From: Candidatus Sulfopaludibacter sp. SbA3
GTDB lineage: Bacteria > Acidobacteriota > Terriglobia > Bryobacterales > Bryobacteraceae
Reading direction: 5' to 3'
NCBI GenBank assembly: GCA_945890485.1
Contig: CAMDCN010000006.1
Coordinates: forward strand, 62,001 to 126,000
DNA length: 64,000 nt
The notes under the pieces: generated by a model
Databases searched by the model: none
Seen by the model: only the letters and a program-made list of their open reading frames with translations
Told to the model about the DNA's origin: nothing
Shown here: positions 62,068 to 64,000 of the stretch, piece by piece
Layout: the number at the start of each line of letters is the position of its first letter
Position numbering within the stretch: the first letter of the stretch is position 1
Program-made: the position numbers and the translations under genes

Positions 62068-62769
62068 ATGGCAGAATCCATTATCGGTTTCGGCTACGAA
62101 GATGCCGCGGTGGCATCTCGGCCGGCTGACGCCCACGAAGAAGACGCCGAACTCCTTGCGGCGCTGAAAGCAAACCAGGAGAGCGCCTACGAGGTGCTGA
62201 TATCCCGGTTCCAGCAACCGGTTTACAACCTGATTTATCGGCTTCTCAATGATCCGGCTGACGCTTGCGACGCCGTACAAGAGGTTTTCCTGAAGGTGTT
62301 CCGCAACGTGGAATCGTTCCGCGGGCAGAGCAGTCTGAAGACCTGGGTCTATCGCATTGCGCTGAACGAGGCATACAACCATCGGCGATGGTTCAGCCGG
62401 CACCGGAAGCAGGAAGTCGGATTGGAGACAGACGAGGAGGGTTCGCGGAGTTGGATCGAGTCTATCTCCGATCCGTCCCGCGACCCTTACGAGTTAACCC
62501 TGAACGAGGAGCGGCACCAGTTGATTGAGGATGCCCTCCGAGAGATCAACCCTGATTTCCGTGCCGCCGTGGTCCTGCGCGATTTGGAAGAGCTCAGCTA
62601 CGAAGAGATCGCCGAAGTCATGCAGGTCTCGCTCGGAACGGTGAAATCGAGAATTTTGCGAGGACGCGAATCGCTACGCCGCGTTCTTGTTGCCAAGGCC
62701 AATGATTCGAAGGCGTATGTCCCAACTTCGTCGGGGAATTTGGGGTGGATGCAGGAGATCGTGAAATGA
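62068..62769 (+). CDS. ECF-type RNA polymerase sigma factor
   Basis: A 233-residue sigma-70 family protein of the RpoE/SigW-like group. Region 2: YEVLISRFQQPVYNLIYRLL and DAVQEVFLKVFRNVESF, then the R-G-x-S-S-L-K-T-W-V-Y-R-I block. Region 4: FRAAVVLRDLEELSYEEIAE and VSLGTVKSRILRGRESLRR. Long acidic N-terminus (~45 residues). I chose ATG 62068, behind AAGGAAG with correct spacing; the frame upstream to 62017 has no ribosome-binding site. It overlaps its anti-sigma factor by ATGA. Confidence 0.93.
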   Translation: MAESIIGFGYEDAAVASRPADAHEEDAELLAALKANQESAYEVLISRFQQPVYNLIYRLLNDPADACDAVQEVFLKVFRNVESFRGQSSLKTWVYRIALNEAYNHRRWFSRHRKQEVGLETDEEGSRSWIESISDPSRDPYELTLNEERHQLIEDALREINPDFRAAVVLRDLEELSYEEIAEVMQVSLGTVKSRILRGRESLRRVLVAKANDSKAYVPTSSGNLGWMQEIVK

Positions 62770-63467
62770 GCACCGCGAACAGCCGCCAACATCCTACGGA
62801 ATGCAAGGCCATTCAGCGTGAAGCGGTCGACTATCTGGATCGTTTGTGCACGGCCGCCCGAGCCCGGGAGATTAGCCGCCATTTGAGCGGCTGCTCGGCG
62901 TGTACGCAACATCTAGACAGCATGATTCATCTGCGGCGAGGCGTTCGGGCCTTGCCGCCCCGTCCAGTTCCGACGAATTTGGCCGTATCCTTGCGGGTGG
63001 CCGCTTCCCGTCAACACTCGCGGCGGGCCTCTCAACTCCGCTGGCGGGATCGCCTGCGGCTGTGGACCGTCAATAGCTGGCGGCCGATTGCCGTGCCCAT
63101 GGTGGGCGGATTTGCAACGGCTTGCATGCTATTTGCGACGATCCTGCCGACGTTGTCCTCCCCGGTGTTAGCCAATGACGACGCGCCCGCGGCTTGGTAC
63201 CAAAGCGCTGAATTGAGTGATCTCGGGCCGTTCGGCCTGCCGGCGGATCATCTGACGTTGGACCTGATTCTGGATGAACAGGGCCGGATGATCGACTATT
63301 CCGTTCCGGATAGCGAAAGCGTTCTGATGAGCGACGTGGAACTTCGCCGGACGGTGGAGAACAATTTGCTGTTTATGCGGTTCAAGCCGGCCGAGTTTTT
63401 TGGTCAGCGCACCACCGGAAAACTGCGGATCACCATCCGCCGCAGCCAGTTGGAAGTTAAGGGCTGA
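62766..63467 (+). CDS. Membrane-anchored anti-sigma factor with zinc-finger
   Basis: A 233-residue protein with an N-terminal ZAS-like zinc motif (C-x28-H-L-S-G-C-S-A-C, residues ~13-48), a single membrane segment (AVPMVGGFATACMLFATIL, ~117-135) and a periplasmic domain (DLILDEQGRMIDYSVPDSES ... NLLFMRFKPAEFFGQRTTGK) that resembles a TonB/energy-coupled C-terminal domain. It is the cognate inhibitor of the sigma factor just upstream, released by an envelope signal. Confidence 0.88.
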   Translation: MSTANSRQHPTECKAIQREAVDYLDRLCTAARAREISRHLSGCSACTQHLDSMIHLRRGVRALPPRPVPTNLAVSLRVAASRQHSRRASQLRWRDRLRLWTVNSWRPIAVPMVGGFATACMLFATILPTLSSPVLANDDAPAAWYQSAELSDLGPFGLPADHLTLDLILDEQGRMIDYSVPDSESVLMSDVELRRTVENNLLFMRFKPAEFFGQRTTGKLRITIRRSQLEVKG

Positions 63468-64000
63468 TTGGGGCAGAAACTCGGTCAGCACTTTCTGCAC
63501 AGCGCGCCCATGGTCGAGCGCATTGCGGCCGCCGTTTGCCGGTCGCAACCGAAGCAGATTATTGAAGTTGGCCCCGGTAAGGGTGTGCTGACGCAGCGCC
63601 TCCTCGCGACCGGCGCCGAGGTGATCGCCATTGAACTGGATCCGGCCATGGTGGCGATTCTGCGCGAGCGCTTCCCGGAGCACCCCTGCCTGACGATCGT
63701 CGAGGCCGATGTGCTCTCCGTTGACTTGGCGCAGTGGGGACCCGCGGTCCTTGCCGGAAATCTTCCGTATTACATCACTTCGCCGATTCTCGACCGGATT
63801 TTCAAGGCGCGTGCCGCCCTCCGCGAGGCGGTCTTACTCATTCAGAAGGAAGTGGCCGAGCGGCTCACCGCCTCGCCCAACTGCCGCGACTACGGCTATC
63901 TGAGCGTCGCCACGCAGACCTACAGCTCTCCGGAGTATCTGTTTCAAGTGAAGCCCGGGATGTTCCGGCCGCCGCCCAAAGTGGATAGCGCCGTCGTCCG
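63468..64000 (+). CDS. rsmA: 16S rRNA (A1518/A1519-N6) dimethyltransferase RsmA (KsgA), 5' part
   Basis: The gene runs off the right edge, with 177 codons present. Family motifs: GQKLGQHFLHSAPMVERIAA, IIEVGPGKGVLTQRLLATGA (SAM binding), VLAGNLPYYITSPILDRI (N-x-P-Y catalytic) and AVLLIQKEVAERLTASP, followed by PGMFRPPPKVDSAV. The start must be TTG at 63468, directly after the anti-sigma stop TGA: no earlier ATG or GTG exists in frame, and the conserved G-Q-H-F-L comes six residues later. Confidence 0.95.
   Translation, partial: MGQKLGQHFLHSAPMVERIAAAVCRSQPKQIIEVGPGKGVLTQRLLATGAEVIAIELDPAMVAILRERFPEHPCLTIVEADVLSVDLAQWGPAVLAGNLPYYITSPILDRIFKARAALREAVLLIQKEVAERLTASPNCRDYGYLSVATQTYSSPEYLFQVKPGMFRPPPKVDSAVV

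Noticed and set aside
60571-62403. 610-codon open frame antisense to guaB
   Set aside because: Shadow frame; guaB and the sigma factor on the plus strand account for the region.

Overview
The window looks like a chromosomal segment of a GC-rich acidobacterium of the Solibacter/Bryobacter type. The main reasons are: two unrelated secreted enzymes (a GH10 xylanase and a sorbosone/glucose-type sugar dehydrogenase) end in the same C-terminal domain, which I recognise as the Solibacter-type TIGR03437 domain; there is a large Oar-like TonB receptor, several secreted PQQ-type beta-propellers, and several Tat-exported oxidoreductases. Gene packing is tight, with many 4-bp ATGA overlaps. I saw no phage, intact transposon or CRISPR array. 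All family assignments were made by reading the sequence, not by search.

Region 1-9947 (all minus strand) is one long operon. It reads from a TylF-like methyltransferase into an asparagine-synthetase-like enzyme without the catalytic Cys2, then FOUR small peptide genes too short for normal gene calling, an HPr-kinase-like enzyme, a sulfotransferase, and an exopolysaccharide block (O-antigen ligase, GT4 and WecG transferases, flippase, and a canonical asparagine synthetase cut by the window edge). The four peptides share a W-x-x-P-E-L-x-K-L-P-V-x-E-T leader motif. All have an acidic residue nine positions into the predicted core, and all end in serine. This is what a family of lasso-peptide precursors with a C-terminal-serine kinase should look like, and it is the most interesting object in the window. 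A second HPr-kinase-like gene, paired with a nucleotidyltransferase, lies at 24.1-26.2 kb.

Region 10-26 kb holds a Tat-exported Gfo/Idh/MocA oxidoreductase with a TIM-barrel isomerase partner, a short ceramidase-like protein, a dicarboxylate-type symporter, and a C1/respiratory block. That block is a three-subunit formate dehydrogenase whose catalytic residue is selenocysteine (in-frame UGA at 15307 with a SECIS-like hairpin), a di-haem cytochrome c, and a PQQ alcohol dehydrogenase with the D-x-D signature of lanthanide enzymes. A PhoD-like phosphatase, a glycosyltransferase with no ordinary start codon, and the kinase/nucleotidyltransferase pair follow. SelA, needed for selenocysteine, is at 58.7 kb.

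Region 26-42 kb is nutrient acquisition: a gene-poor stretch with a decayed hydrolase, the GH10 xylanase, tRNA-Asn, a carbohydrate-esterase-like hydrolase, an SPFH protein with a small ribbon-helix-helix partner, two related PQQ-like propellers, a TonB receptor, a DUF3311/SSS symporter pair and an MFS carrier.

Region 42-64 kb is mostly housekeeping: mtaB, the recR-ybaB-dnaX-SRP RNA block, a sugar dehydrogenase, an RlmD-type methylase, trpS, a fatty-acid beta-oxidation operon, a flippase-like/PIG-L/selA operon, efp, guaB, a sigma/anti-sigma pair and the start of rsmA.
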